A DNA stretch of 32,458 nt from an uncultured Lachnospiraceae bacterium (GTDB lineage: Bacteria; Bacillota; Clostridia; Lachnospirales; Lachnospiraceae): the NCBI GenBank assembly GCA_947168905.1, contig CAMVNR010000021.1, positions 1 to 32,458 of the forward strand. Direction: 5' to 3'. Below, piece by piece: positions 1 to 7,164 of this stretch. The notes under the pieces are model-generated. The model ran no database searches, had not been told where the DNA came from, and was given only the letters and a program-made list of their open reading frames with translations. Position 1 is the stretch's first letter, and the number at the start of each line of letters is the position of its first letter. Position numbers and translations under genes: made by a program.

Positions 1-194
1 ACCGCATGCCGTTCGTTGACTTCACCGGAACCGGTGCCGCCCTTTACGGTATGGCGGACACCGTTTCCGTAAGCAGCGAGGGTGCAGGGGGAGGCGAGAG
101 GGAAAGCGCCGTTCTTTTTCAGGAGCACAGTACATTCGGACAGACCGCCGCGGATCATTCTCAAGTGTTCTTTTTCGTGATCGCTGAGTTTCAT
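1..194 (-). CDS. GH3 beta-glucosidase-type hydrolase, N-terminal fragment (runs off window)
   Basis: The minus strand opens with an ATG whose complement is at 192-194, preceded by an AGGAGG-type ribosome binding site (complement of 199-204). It stays open for 64 codons to the window edge. The protein begins MKLSDHEKEHLRMIRGGLSE and continues with a VLLKKNGAFPL segment and a YGNG...KGGTGSG segment. These are typical of the C-terminal-type GH3 domain that comes first in domain-permuted GH3 beta-glucosidases, as in the gene at 9507-12041. It would hydrolyse terminal beta-glycosides. No signal peptide is visible, so a cytoplasmic enzyme is likely. It is transcribed away from the MATE gene at 557, so 195-556 is a divergent control region. 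The catalytic part lies outside the window and activity cannot be judged. Confidence 0.85.
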   Translation of the reverse strand, partial: MKLSDHEKEHLRMIRGGLSECTVLLKKNGAFPLASPCTLAAYGNGVRHTVKGGTGSGEVNERHA

Positions 195-280
195 TTATCC
201 TCCTTTACGGGCAGGTTCAGGATGAAAGGGCGGTGTTGGTTTCATGGCGGTATCCGGCAGGCCGCCGGGAAACCGGACAG

Positions 281-310
281 ATTGTACACGCCCAGATAAT
301 CCTATAACAA
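281..310 (-). promoter_or_regulatory. Putative promoter for the divergent GH3 gene
   Basis: On the minus strand a -35 like TTGTTA (complement of 305-310) is followed after 18 bases by a -10 TACAAT (complement of 281-286). Transcription would start about 80 bases upstream of the GH3 start at 194. The -10 lies inside ATTGTACA, an 8-mer that also occurs in the importer promoter region at 17421-17428; this may be chance. Confidence 0.4.
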
Positions 311-422
311 AAAGTGAGCGGCTGCAATCACAAATTCGGGAATTCCGTCAGGATTTTCACGTGTTCCGCAAAAGAACGCTGCAGTGCGGCCATCCGGCTT
401 TGTCATATGCGGTTTTATTTCG

Positions 423-451
423 TTGATTTTCAGCAGGTTTTAGTGTATGAT
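423..451 (+). promoter_or_regulatory. Putative promoter for MATE exporter 1 and the glycosidase block
   Basis: TTGATT (423-428), a 17-base spacer and TATGAT (446-451) give a good sigma-A promoter about 100 bases before the MATE start at 557. The rest of the 195-556 gap shows no gene that I can support. Confidence 0.5.
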
Positions 452-556
452 TATGAATGCCGAAGTATGACTTTTACGGCCTGCGGTTTCTTCCCGCTTC
501 AGACGGCCGGCGAAAAAAAGAATTTCCGGCTTCATTTCAAATCAGGAGGAAACAAT

Positions 557-1924
557 TTGAGCGAACAGCCCGTAAGAAAAGAAAACAAAATGGGGACGGC
601 AAAGATGCTGCCCCTGATTTTATCGATGGCGCTGCCGGCGATGTTCTCAATGCTGATCCAGGCATTGTATAACGTCGTGGACAGCTATTTTGTTGCAAAA
701 TACAGTGACAAGGCGCTTTCCGCCGTATCGCTGGCGATGCCGATCCAGAATCTGATGATTGCCTTTGCGGTCGGTACCGCGGTCGGCGTGACATCGCTGG
801 TATCGAGAAGGCTCGGAGAAAAGAGAAAGGCTGACGCGGAACAGGGAGCCGTTCACGGAATCATCCTCTGCGTCGTGACTTCGCTGGTTTTCGTGATTTA
901 CGGCGTCTTCTTCTCCACGCCCTTCTTCCGGCTTTTCGAGAGCGATCCCGAGATCATCTCCATGGGCGACACTTACCTTACGATCTGCTGCGCATTTTCC
1001 ATGGGTCTGTTTGTGTCGACCATGCTGGAAAAGACGCTGCAGGCGACGGGAAATATGATCTGGCCGATGATCTTCCAGCTGATCGGCGCAGTCGCGAACA
1101 TCATTCTTGACCCGATCTTTATTTTTGGATACCTCGGACTACCGGCGATGGGCGTCGCAGGCGCGGCGATCGCGACCGTGGCGGGACAGTGGATCTGCAT
1201 GGCGGTCTGCATCCTTGTTACGAAGAAGGGAAAACACGAGATCAATATCGGTTTCAGGGGCTTCCGCTTTTCCTGGCGGGCGGTCAAAGATATTTACCAG
1301 GTCGGATTCCCGGCGATTGTCATGCAGGCAATCGGAACGGTGATGAATGTCGCAATGAACGGAATTCTCTCCGGCTTTTCCACAGCCGCATATACCGTGT
1401 TCGGCCTGTATTTCAAGCTGCAGTCCTTTGTCTTCATGCCTGTTTTCGGATTGACGCAGGGACTGCTTCCGATTATGGGATATAATTACGGCGCTGAGAA
1501 TAAAAAGCGCCTGATGTCGGCGCTGAAAAACGGCTGCGGAATCGCGCTGGTGATTATGGCAGCGGGGCTTCTGCTGTTTGAACTGATTCCGGCGAAGCTG
1601 ATCGGTCTCTTCAACCCGACGGAGGAGATGATGAATATCGGTGTGAAGGCGCTCCAGATTATCGGAATCTGCTTCCCCTTCGCGGCGCTCGGAATCGTCA
1701 GCTCCACCATGTTCCAGGCCCTTGCCCGCGGAACCTACAGCCTTATTATTTCGCTTCTGAGGCAGCTGGTCGTCCTGGTTCCGGCAGCCTGGCTTCTCGG
1801 GAAGGTGACGGGAGAGGTGACCGCAGTCTGGTGGGCATTCCCGATTGCCGAGCTGTTTTCGCTCGGCGTCAGCATTTTCTTTTTCGTACGGATTTACAGG
1901 AAGGAAATCCGGAAAATGCCCTGA
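557..1924 (+). CDS. MATE family multidrug/metabolite efflux transporter (exporter 1)
   Basis: A 455-residue polytopic membrane protein with two MatE repeats (PF01554), about 12 hydrophobic segments and the typical early motif LIQALYNVVDSYFVAKYS. MATE proteins export organic cations, drugs or secondary metabolites using an Na+ or H+ gradient. I place the start at TTG 557 because AGGAGG (544-549) sits 7 bases before it. The frame stays open further upstream to 314, but that part is not membrane-like and has no ribosome binding site. ATG 590 is a second possibility. The gene is followed 99 bases later by the rhamnosidase, with only a weak hairpin between, so co-transcription with the glycosidases is plausible. 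Its substrate cannot be read from sequence; export of an aglycone is an inference from the neighbours. Confidence 0.88.
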   Translation: MSEQPVRKENKMGTAKMLPLILSMALPAMFSMLIQALYNVVDSYFVAKYSDKALSAVSLAMPIQNLMIAFAVGTAVGVTSLVSRRLGEKRKADAEQGAVHGIILCVVTSLVFVIYGVFFSTPFFRLFESDPEIISMGDTYLTICCAFSMGLFVSTMLEKTLQATGNMIWPMIFQLIGAVANIILDPIFIFGYLGLPAMGVAGAAIATVAGQWICMAVCILVTKKGKHEINIGFRGFRFSWRAVKDIYQVGFPAIVMQAIGTVMNVAMNGILSGFSTAAYTVFGLYFKLQSFVFMPVFGLTQGLLPIMGYNYGAENKKRLMSALKNGCGIALVIMAAGLLLFELIPAKLIGLFNPTEEMMNIGVKALQIIGICFPFAALGIVSSTMFQALARGTYSLIISLLRQLVVLVPAAWLLGKVTGEVTAVWWAFPIAELFSLGVSIFFFVRIYRKEIRKMP

Positions 1925-1942
1925 GGCTGTTTCTGCAGCATG

Positions 1943-1968
1943 GTCCGGCTTATTACGGACGTTTTATT
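1943..1968 (+). terminator. Weak hairpin with T-rich tail between MATE 1 and rhamnosidase
   Basis: GTCCG (1943-1947) pairs with CGGAC (1956-1960) and is followed by GTTTTATT. The 5-bp stem is short, so it is at most a partial terminator. Confidence 0.3.
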
Positions 1969-2023
1969 GAGCGGAACTTACAGGCAGATAAACGAGGATG
2001 TTTAATATAAAGAGGTGCAAACA

Positions 2024-5000
2024 ATGTCAGAGGCAAAGGAAAAAGCGAGACTCGCGGATCTTAAGGTGAATTTTGTTGAACGGCCTCTTGCCATGGACGA
2101 AGAAGCTCCTTCGTTCAGCTGGCGGATGGACTGCAGCAGGCAGGGGGCGCGCCAGACAGCTTACCGGATCTGTGTGAAGAACGGCGAAGAAACGGTCTGG
2201 GACAGCGGCCTTACGGAGTCCGCCGAATCGGTCGGCATCCGTTTCGGAAGCACAGAAAAAAAGCTTGTTCCTAAGACCGAATACCGGTGGTTTCTTTCGG
2301 TTTGGGACGAACTTGGAGAAGAGCTTTCTTCGGAATCTTCCTTCACAACCGGCTTAATGAGCAGGACGCTTCAGGACTGGCACGGCGCGAAATGGATCGG
2401 CCCGGATGAACTGAATATTGCGGCCGAAACCATGCCCGTCTTTCGGATATGCTTCCGGATGAAGCTGAAAGAAGGCGGAAAAAGCGCCGGCGTAATCTTC
2501 GGCGCCGGTGACCCGAGGCTTTTACGGGCTACGCAGAACAACTATCTGATCGCGGGAGAAAACTATATCGCGTACAGGCTGAATGCAGAGACCATCCCCG
2601 CGAAAATCGACGTATACCGGAAAGGCTACGCACCGGGCGAAACCGGGGAGGCGCCTGTTGCCTCCCTGAAGATCCCTAAGAGCGTCATAAGCGAAGCGAA
2701 CCGCTTTGAGGAGCATGCTTATGAAATCGTAATCTCCGGGAACCAGATGGAAGTGATGACTGTCGACGGCGTACCGGCAGAGGGACCGGAAGAGCATCGG
2801 CAGCTTCTCGATAATCCGAGAAACCCCATAAAGGAGCGGACGCATCTGATACTGAATCCTTTGATGAAGGTCCTGGATGTACCGATCTACCCGCGTCTTG
2901 CAGGCGTCGGCTTTGTAACAGATGAGAAAACGGAGGCGGAGTTTTCTTCCTTTGAGCTTCGGCATTACGGCGGAGAAAGGAATGTATTCTTCGGCGAAAA
3001 AACCGGCGCGGGCTATGGGATTTTCGAAGGAAAAGAAGGAATCCTAGTTTCGGACGGACGGATCAGGGTTTTAGCCGGGACGCTATGCTATGCGGATCCT
3101 TCGCACGGGGCGCTTCCGATGCTTAGGAAGGAATTTACGGCAGAAAAAGAGGTCGTTTCCGCCAGAATCTACTTGGCAGCCCGCGGAATCTGCGAGCTTT
3201 CGCTGAACGGAGAAAAGGTCGGGGAGGAATACCTTGCCCCCGGCGATATGGATTTTGCGGCGCGGATCTTCTATACCGCTTACGATGTGACCTCCATGCT
3301 CCGGGAAGGAAAGAACGCTCTGGGTGCCGTGCTTGCTTCCGGCTGGTACGGCGACCAGGTTTCCTATGATATCCCCAACTACAACTGGTACGGCGACAGA
3401 CAGGCGCTCTTGGCGCTTCTCTTGTTGAAATACGCAGACGGACACGAAGAATACATCGGAACCGGCGAAGACTGGCAGTACTTCGGCGAAGGCCCTGTCC
3501 GCTACGCCGGAAACTTCAACGGCGAAATCTATGACGCGCGGCGGGAAGAAGCGGTGCGCGGCTGGGACAGGCCGGGATTCGCCGGCGAGGGCTGGCGAGC
3601 GGCTGCGATTCAGGACCCGAAGGTGCGTGGAAGAGAGCCCGAAATCAACGCAAAATGCGATCCGGGCGTTTTTAAGACAGAAGAATTTACTGCATCCTAT
3701 GCCGGCTCGGAAACGCGCGGCGGCGATACGGTTTACCTCTACGACATGGGCGTCAACATGGTCGGCGTTCCGGAGATCACATTCCCCGAGGGCAAAGCGG
3801 GACAGCAGATAACCATCCGCTATGCCGAGATCCGCTATCCGAATCTGTCGCCGGAGAATCCCTATTATTACGGTGAGCTTGGCGGCATGATTCTCACGGA
3901 AAATCTGCGCGGCGCGCTGGTGACCGACCGCTATACGATGAAGGGAGAGAAAAACGAGGTCTTCCGGCCGCTATTCACTTTCCACGGATATCGTTATGTG
4001 GAGCTTTCCGGCATTGACGGGCCGATTCCGGCGGAGAATATCAAAGGCATCTGCTTAAGCTCCGTTCATCCGACGGCGCGCTACGAGTCCTCCAACCCGC
4101 TGACGAACCAGCTCTTTAAGAATATCATCCGGTCGACCGTCGGGAACTTCCTGTCCATTCCGACGGACTGCCCGCAGCGCGACGAACGTCTCGGCTGGGC
4201 GGGCGACGCGCAGGTTTACAGCGAAACAGCGACCTATATGGCCGATGTCAGCGCATTCTACCGGAATTACGACCTTCTGCAGCGGGATGCGCAGGGTGCG
4301 GACGGAACCTTCCACCTCTTTGCCCCGCCGTACTCCGAGCCGGGCATTGCCTTCGCGCTCGGGTATACCTGGAACGCGGCAGGCGTCGTGATCCCGTGGC
4401 AGAGCTATCTGCAGTACGGTGATCCGATGATCCTCCGGGAAAACTACCCGGCCATGAAGCGCCATATCGAGGGCATGATGGGCATGACGGAAAAGGGCTT
4501 CTCGTACCTGACATCGCATATCGGCTTCCTCGGAGATCATCTGGCCGTGACGGACTCGGATCCCTCGCTCATGGACAACGCACAGTTCTACCGGAGCGTA
4601 CGCATCGTGCAGCAGGCGGCAGAAATTCTCGGCGAAAAAGAGGATGCGGAAAGGTTCAGAGCTTTCGGCAACGGACTGCAGGAAGAGTGGAATGCGGTCT
4701 TTGTCGGCGAAGACGGAAGGACCCGGGACCGAAGCGCAGGTCTGCAGGATACCCAGGGCTCCTACGCGCTTCCGCTTCAGTGCGGTGTTTTCTCAGACAA
4801 AAACAAACCGCTTGCGGAGAAGCATTTAAGAGATGCCTGCGAAAAGACGGGCTATACGATGACCACCGGCTTCATGGCGACAGGACCGCTCCTTCCCGCA
4901 CTGACGGAGGGCGGATATTCCGGCGCCGCATACAAGATGTTTGAACAGACCGGCAATCCTTCCTGGCTTTACCCGGTGGTAAACGGCGCGACCTCGGTCT

Positions 5001-5452
5001 GGGAGCGCTGGAGCTCTTACACGATCGAGAACGGCTTCGGCGGTCAGAACTGGATGAATTCCTTTAACCACTACTCACTCGGTGCCGTCGGCACATGGAT
5101 GATGGAATATCAGGCGGGTATTCAGCGCTGCGGAACTGAAGCGTTCCGGAAATTCATTCTGCAGCCGGTGCCGGGCGGTCATTTCAGCTGCGTGAAGGCA
5201 GAGTATGACTCGGTCTACGGGACGATCGTGTCCTCGTGGACTGCAGATCAGGGAAAGCTCTCGTCGTATCATGCGGTGGTTCCGGCAAATACCGAAGCTT
5301 TGCTGTACCTTCCTGTTGATGAAGAGACTGCAAAGGCCTTCGGAGAAACCAAGGGTGCAGCCTTTGAAGGCATGGAAATGCATCTTGGCATCCTTACGGC
5401 AAAATACCGGCTGATGCCGGGAAGCTATTCCTTCGGTGTCAGTGCTTCCTGA
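2024..5452 (+). CDS. GH78 alpha-L-rhamnosidase, large multidomain form
   Basis: The 1142-residue enzyme should release terminal alpha-L-rhamnose from glycosides or pectic side chains. The order is an N-terminal Ig/Fn3-like module (about 1-110, beginning LADLKVNF), an inserted lectin-like beta region (about 115-310), the rhamnosidase N domain (about 345-450), a beta domain containing YDMGVNMVG (near 574), an (alpha/alpha)6 catalytic domain (about 680-1020) and a C-terminal beta domain. The signature PTDCPQRDERLGWAGDAQ (713-730) supplies the family acidic residues D715, D720/E721 and D728; E994 in VWERW is the probable second catalytic acid. Start: ATG 2024 after AAGAGGTG; GTG 2015 in the same frame lies inside that ribosome binding site. 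No signal peptide, hence cytoplasmic. Second gene of the probable glycosidase operon. Confidence 0.93.
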   Translation: MSEAKEKARLADLKVNFVERPLAMDEEAPSFSWRMDCSRQGARQTAYRICVKNGEETVWDSGLTESAESVGIRFGSTEKKLVPKTEYRWFLSVWDELGEELSSESSFTTGLMSRTLQDWHGAKWIGPDELNIAAETMPVFRICFRMKLKEGGKSAGVIFGAGDPRLLRATQNNYLIAGENYIAYRLNAETIPAKIDVYRKGYAPGETGEAPVASLKIPKSVISEANRFEEHAYEIVISGNQMEVMTVDGVPAEGPEEHRQLLDNPRNPIKERTHLILNPLMKVLDVPIYPRLAGVGFVTDEKTEAEFSSFELRHYGGERNVFFGEKTGAGYGIFEGKEGILVSDGRIRVLAGTLCYADPSHGALPMLRKEFTAEKEVVSARIYLAARGICELSLNGEKVGEEYLAPGDMDFAARIFYTAYDVTSMLREGKNALGAVLASGWYGDQVSYDIPNYNWYGDRQALLALLLLKYADGHEEYIGTGEDWQYFGEGPVRYAGNFNGEIYDARREEAVRGWDRPGFAGEGWRAAAIQDPKVRGREPEINAKCDPGVFKTEEFTASYAGSETRGGDTVYLYDMGVNMVGVPEITFPEGKAGQQITIRYAEIRYPNLSPENPYYYGELGGMILTENLRGALVTDRYTMKGEKNEVFRPLFTFHGYRYVELSGIDGPIPAENIKGICLSSVHPTARYESSNPLTNQLFKNIIRSTVGNFLSIPTDCPQRDERLGWAGDAQVYSETATYMADVSAFYRNYDLLQRDAQGADGTFHLFAPPYSEPGIAFALGYTWNAAGVVIPWQSYLQYGDPMILRENYPAMKRHIEGMMGMTEKGFSYLTSHIGFLGDHLAVTDSDPSLMDNAQFYRSVRIVQQAAEILGEKEDAERFRAFGNGLQEEWNAVFVGEDGRTRDRSAGLQDTQGSYALPLQCGVFSDKNKPLAEKHLRDACEKTGYTMTTGFMATGPLLPALTEGGYSGAAYKMFEQTGNPSWLYPVVNGATSVWERWSSYTIENGFGGQNWMNSFNHYSLGAVGTWMMEYQAGIQRCGTEAFRKFILQPVPGGHFSCVKAEYDSVYGTIVSSWTADQGKLSSYHAVVPANTEALLYLPVDEETAKAFGETKGAAFEGMEMHLGILTAKYRLMPGSYSFGVSAS

Positions 5453-5530
5453 AAAAAACTGCATAAACGCGGGAAAAGGAGCGTACAGAAAATAACAGCA
5501 TCTCCGGATCATTTTCCGGGAGAAAGAAAA

Positions 5531-5563
5531 GGAGGACCGGGATTTTCCGGTAACTTGAGTATG
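5531..5563 (+). promoter_or_regulatory. Distant ribosome binding site with intervening hairpin before GH39
   Basis: GGAGG at 5531-5535 is 25 bases from ATG 5561, too far for normal initiation. CCGG (5537-5540) can pair with CCGG (5547-5550), a small stem that would shorten the distance. The alternative is TTG 5555. No closer ribosome binding site is visible. Confidence 0.35.
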
Positions 5564-7081
5564 GCCATTCAATATGCAGTACACTTAAACGAAGAAGGCA
5601 GAGACTACCCCCACTACTGGGAGCTCTGCGTGGGATCCTGCCACGCGGCGACAATTCTGCGCGCGGATGTGCAGGCGCAGATCCGAAGAGCCCATCGGGA
5701 GATCGGATTCAAATATCTTCGCTTCCACGGGCTTCTCGACGACGACATGAGCGTCGTGATTATGCCGATGGTGCCTTTTGCGAAGCCGCAGATCAGCTTC
5801 TTTAATATCGACGTGATTTTTGATTTCCTGCTGGATGCGGGCATGAAGCCTTTTGTGGAGCTCGGATTTATGCCGGAAGCGTATGCTTCGACTTCGCAGA
5901 CGACCTTCCACTACAAAGGCTTCTCCTCCATGCCGAAAAAGGATGAGGACTGGAGCAACCTGATTACGCTTCTGGCGGAGCATCTTATTGAGCGCTACGG
6001 CGCTGTGGAAGTGCGCTCCTGGTTCTTTGAAGTCTGGAACGAGCCGAACCTGCGTTTCTTCTTCGACGGGACGATGAAGGACTATTTCCACCTCTATGAA
6101 CTGACCGCCCGGGCTTTAAAGGGCGTGGATGAGAAGCTGAGGGTGGGCGGACCTGCGACTTCGAACAACATGTGGATTCCGGAATTTCGCGCATTCTGCG
6201 AGAAAAACGATGTGCCGTACGATTTCATTACGACCCATCACTATCCTTCGGATGACCCCTTATCGACGGCCGGGATGAATACGGAGAATGAAAAAGGCGA
6301 GGGCTGGGGCGAAGCGCCGGATGTTTCGACGCTGAGCGAGGAACAGATCGCTGAGATGAAGAAGATGATGGAAGCTTTCTTCAACCGCGAGAACACGAAC
6401 CCCAGGGACATCCTGTACCGGCTCGCAAAGAAGGTCAAGGAAGAAGCCGGCGACTATCCGGTGTATTACACCGAATGGAACGCAGGACATTACGACACAA
6501 GCTATGCGGCGGCCGGCGTCGCGGCGACACTCGCCTATAACGAAGGCCTGGTCGAAGGCTATTCCTACTGGTGCATTTCCGACATTTTTGAAGAAATGGG
6601 CCTTCACGGGCTTCCGTTCAATAATGAATTCGGGCTTGTGAACGTCTACGGCACGAGAAAGCCTGTCTACCGTCTCTTTGAGGAGCTGCACAAGGCCGGC
6701 GGCAGAAGGCTTGACGTAGAGGGCTTCGGCGCGTCGAGAACCGCCGAGGTGCTGCCGCTTACAGACGGCGGGACAGTCACGCTCTTTGTCTACAACCATG
6801 ACATTGAGGAGCGCGACATCAGGGAAGAAGAAGTCGAGCTGCGTCTTGTCGGCGCGGTGAAATCCATCGAAGTTGCCCGGATTGACAGTAATAACTGCAA
6901 TCCCTTCGGCTGCTGGGAAGCGCAGGGAAAACCTGCCTACCCGACAAAGGCCCAGCTTGCAGAGATTGAAAGCGCTTCGCAGCTTGTGTGGGAGAAGGCA
7001 GCGGTGAAGGAAAATGAAAATGTCCTCCCGCTTACGCTTCCGCCGGAGAGCGTCGTGATCGTTAAGGCCGTCCTGGCGTAA
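5561..7081 (+). CDS. GH39 family glycosidase (beta-xylosidase-like)
   Basis: A 506-residue TIM-barrel glycosidase of GH39, a retaining family containing beta-D-xylosidases and some other exo-enzymes. FFEVWNEPN carries the acid/base E161 and YYTEWNAG carries the nucleophile E305. E161 agrees closely with the known acid/base position in bacterial GH39 xylosidases. A barrel (about 1-370) is followed by a beta-sandwich accessory part. There is no signal peptide, so it should act in the cytoplasm on imported oligosaccharides or glycosides. I prefer ATG 5561; TTG 5555 in frame would add two residues, and both have an unusually distant ribosome binding site. It lies between GH78 and GH2, so a xylose- or related pentose-decorated substrate is plausible but the exact sugar is unproven. 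Confidence 0.88.
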   Translation: MAIQYAVHLNEEGRDYPHYWELCVGSCHAATILRADVQAQIRRAHREIGFKYLRFHGLLDDDMSVVIMPMVPFAKPQISFFNIDVIFDFLLDAGMKPFVELGFMPEAYASTSQTTFHYKGFSSMPKKDEDWSNLITLLAEHLIERYGAVEVRSWFFEVWNEPNLRFFFDGTMKDYFHLYELTARALKGVDEKLRVGGPATSNNMWIPEFRAFCEKNDVPYDFITTHHYPSDDPLSTAGMNTENEKGEGWGEAPDVSTLSEEQIAEMKKMMEAFFNRENTNPRDILYRLAKKVKEEAGDYPVYYTEWNAGHYDTSYAAAGVAATLAYNEGLVEGYSYWCISDIFEEMGLHGLPFNNEFGLVNVYGTRKPVYRLFEELHKAGGRRLDVEGFGASRTAEVLPLTDGGTVTLFVYNHDIEERDIREEEVELRLVGAVKSIEVARIDSNNCNPFGCWEAQGKPAYPTKAQLAEIESASQLVWEKAAVKENENVLPLTLPPESVVIVKAVLA

Positions 7082-7124
7082 CAGTCAGGGGAAGGAACCC
7101 CGGATGCCAGGACTTTCACCAAGC

Positions 7125-7143
7125 GGCAGGACGTCTTCCTGCC
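7125..7143 (+). other. Intercistronic stem-loop between GH39 and GH2
   Basis: GGCAGGA (7125-7131) and TCCTGCC (7137-7143) form a perfect 7-bp stem with a 5-base loop, 9 bases before the GH2 ribosome binding site. There is no T tract, so it is more likely an RNA processing or stability element than a terminator. Confidence 0.5.
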
Positions 7144-7164
7144 CGCGTCTGTAAAGGAGAATCC

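Noticed and set aside
6-299. 97-codon plus-strand open frame at the left edge
   Set aside because: It is antisense to the GH3 fragment and runs through its promoter.
314-556. N-terminal extension of MATE 1 from 314
   Set aside because: The added residues are polar and unlike MATE proteins, a promoter lies inside (423-451), and the ribosome binding site points to 557.
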